NCBI GenBank assembly: GCA_964561115.1
Contig: CAZLOE010000005.1
Coordinates: 1-63,493, forward strand
Direction: 5' to 3'
Origin: CAZBSE01 sp964561115
GTDB taxonomy: Bacteria > Actinomycetota > Humimicrobiia > Humimicrobiales > Humimicrobiaceae
DNA: 63,493 nucleotides
The notes beneath the pieces were generated by a model, which was not told the DNA's origin, did no database searches, and saw nothing but the letters and a program-made list of their open reading frames with translations. Of this stretch, positions 63,321 through 63,493 are shown in pieces; the first letter of the stretch is position 1; every line of letters starts with the position of its first letter. Made by a program: the position numbers and the translations under genes.

Positions 63321-63493
63321 ATGATGAAGAAAGACTTTCATAGAAAGTATGATATTTTTTTTGTAAGAAAAGCAGTATTGGCACCTGTCTTATTCTTCCT
63401 TATAATAATCTTTTTATTTACCTTTTCCTGTGGTGTCGACAGTAATCCAGCGACAGCATCAGTTGACAGTGCATCTAATAATCAAACAGAAGG
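63321..63493 (+). CDS. Putative lipoprotein, 3' end beyond the window
   Basis: An open frame from the ATG ATG at 63321 runs off the window end (57 codons visible). A basic start and hydrophobic helix end in the lipobox-like FTFSC followed by a serine-, asparagine- and alanine-rich stretch typical of a lipoprotein linker. The ribosome site is weak, so the exact start is uncertain. Confidence 0.6.
   Translation, partial: MMKKDFHRKYDIFFVRKAVLAPVLFFLIIIFLFTFSCGVDSNPATASVDSASNNQTE

Overview
The window looks like chromosomal DNA of an anaerobic, low-G+C (roughly 35-40% by eye) bacterium from a little-studied lineage. Pointers are a complete V/A-type rotary ATPase, an archaeal-style topoisomerase I, a two-subunit class I fumarase, a large 2-hydroxyacyl-CoA dehydratase activase, LytR-CpsA-Psr and GerMN surface proteins, a tmk-holB-ricT block, and common TTG starts with strong Shine-Dalgarno sites. 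I suspect an uncultured Actinomycetota- or Atribacterota-like group, but sequence reading alone cannot settle this.

Layout. 1-5.1 kb: a small membrane protein, then on the minus strand nadA-nadB-nadC and a coupled GH1 glycosidase. 5.3-9.6 kb: topA and fumarase alpha on the plus strand, colliding with fumarase beta and a lipoprotein gene on the minus strand. 9.9-14.1 kb: a 1427-residue activase. 14.3-24.2 kb: housekeeping run tmk, holB, ricT, tRNA-Thr(CGT), argS, lysA, hom, thrC and an ApgM-like gene that probably supplies homoserine kinase activity. 24.2-29.7 kb: an accessory region cut by four copies of a tRNA-3'-end-like repeat into modules (ankyrin lipoprotein; nucleotidyltransferase toxin-antitoxin pair with a striking operator array; thioredoxin-permease-ArsR operon; RelE-type pair). 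29.9-32.1 kb: a GNAT-like protein and SppA. 32.2-40.8 kb: nine V-ATPase genes behind a strong promoter; the membrane ring subunit carries all five Na+ ligands known from Enterococcus hirae NtpK. 40.8-43.2 kb: glyA-rpiB-tsaC on the minus strand. 43.4-61.0 kb: dCMP deaminase, murA, then envelope and surface polysaccharide genes (LCP ligase with two extra beta-sandwich domains, CapD-like dehydratase, sugar-phosphate transferase, epimerases, glycosyltransferase, UDP-sugar dehydrogenase, RmlC- and RmlB-like enzymes), interrupted by a VapBC pair and a DUF4143-type ATPase. 61.1-63.5 kb: a MazEF pair, an acidic Ig-like surface protein and the start of another lipoprotein.

Together the genes describe NAD, lysine and threonine synthesis, translation and replication housekeeping, probably Na+-coupled ATP-driven energetics, and assembly of a cell-surface glycopolymer. 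Laid over this are four toxin-antitoxin-like pairs, each with a promoter or operator visible in the DNA. The least ordinary stretch is 24.2-29.7 kb, where short repeats shaped like tRNA ends partition unrelated small gene modules with no recombinase gene nearby.
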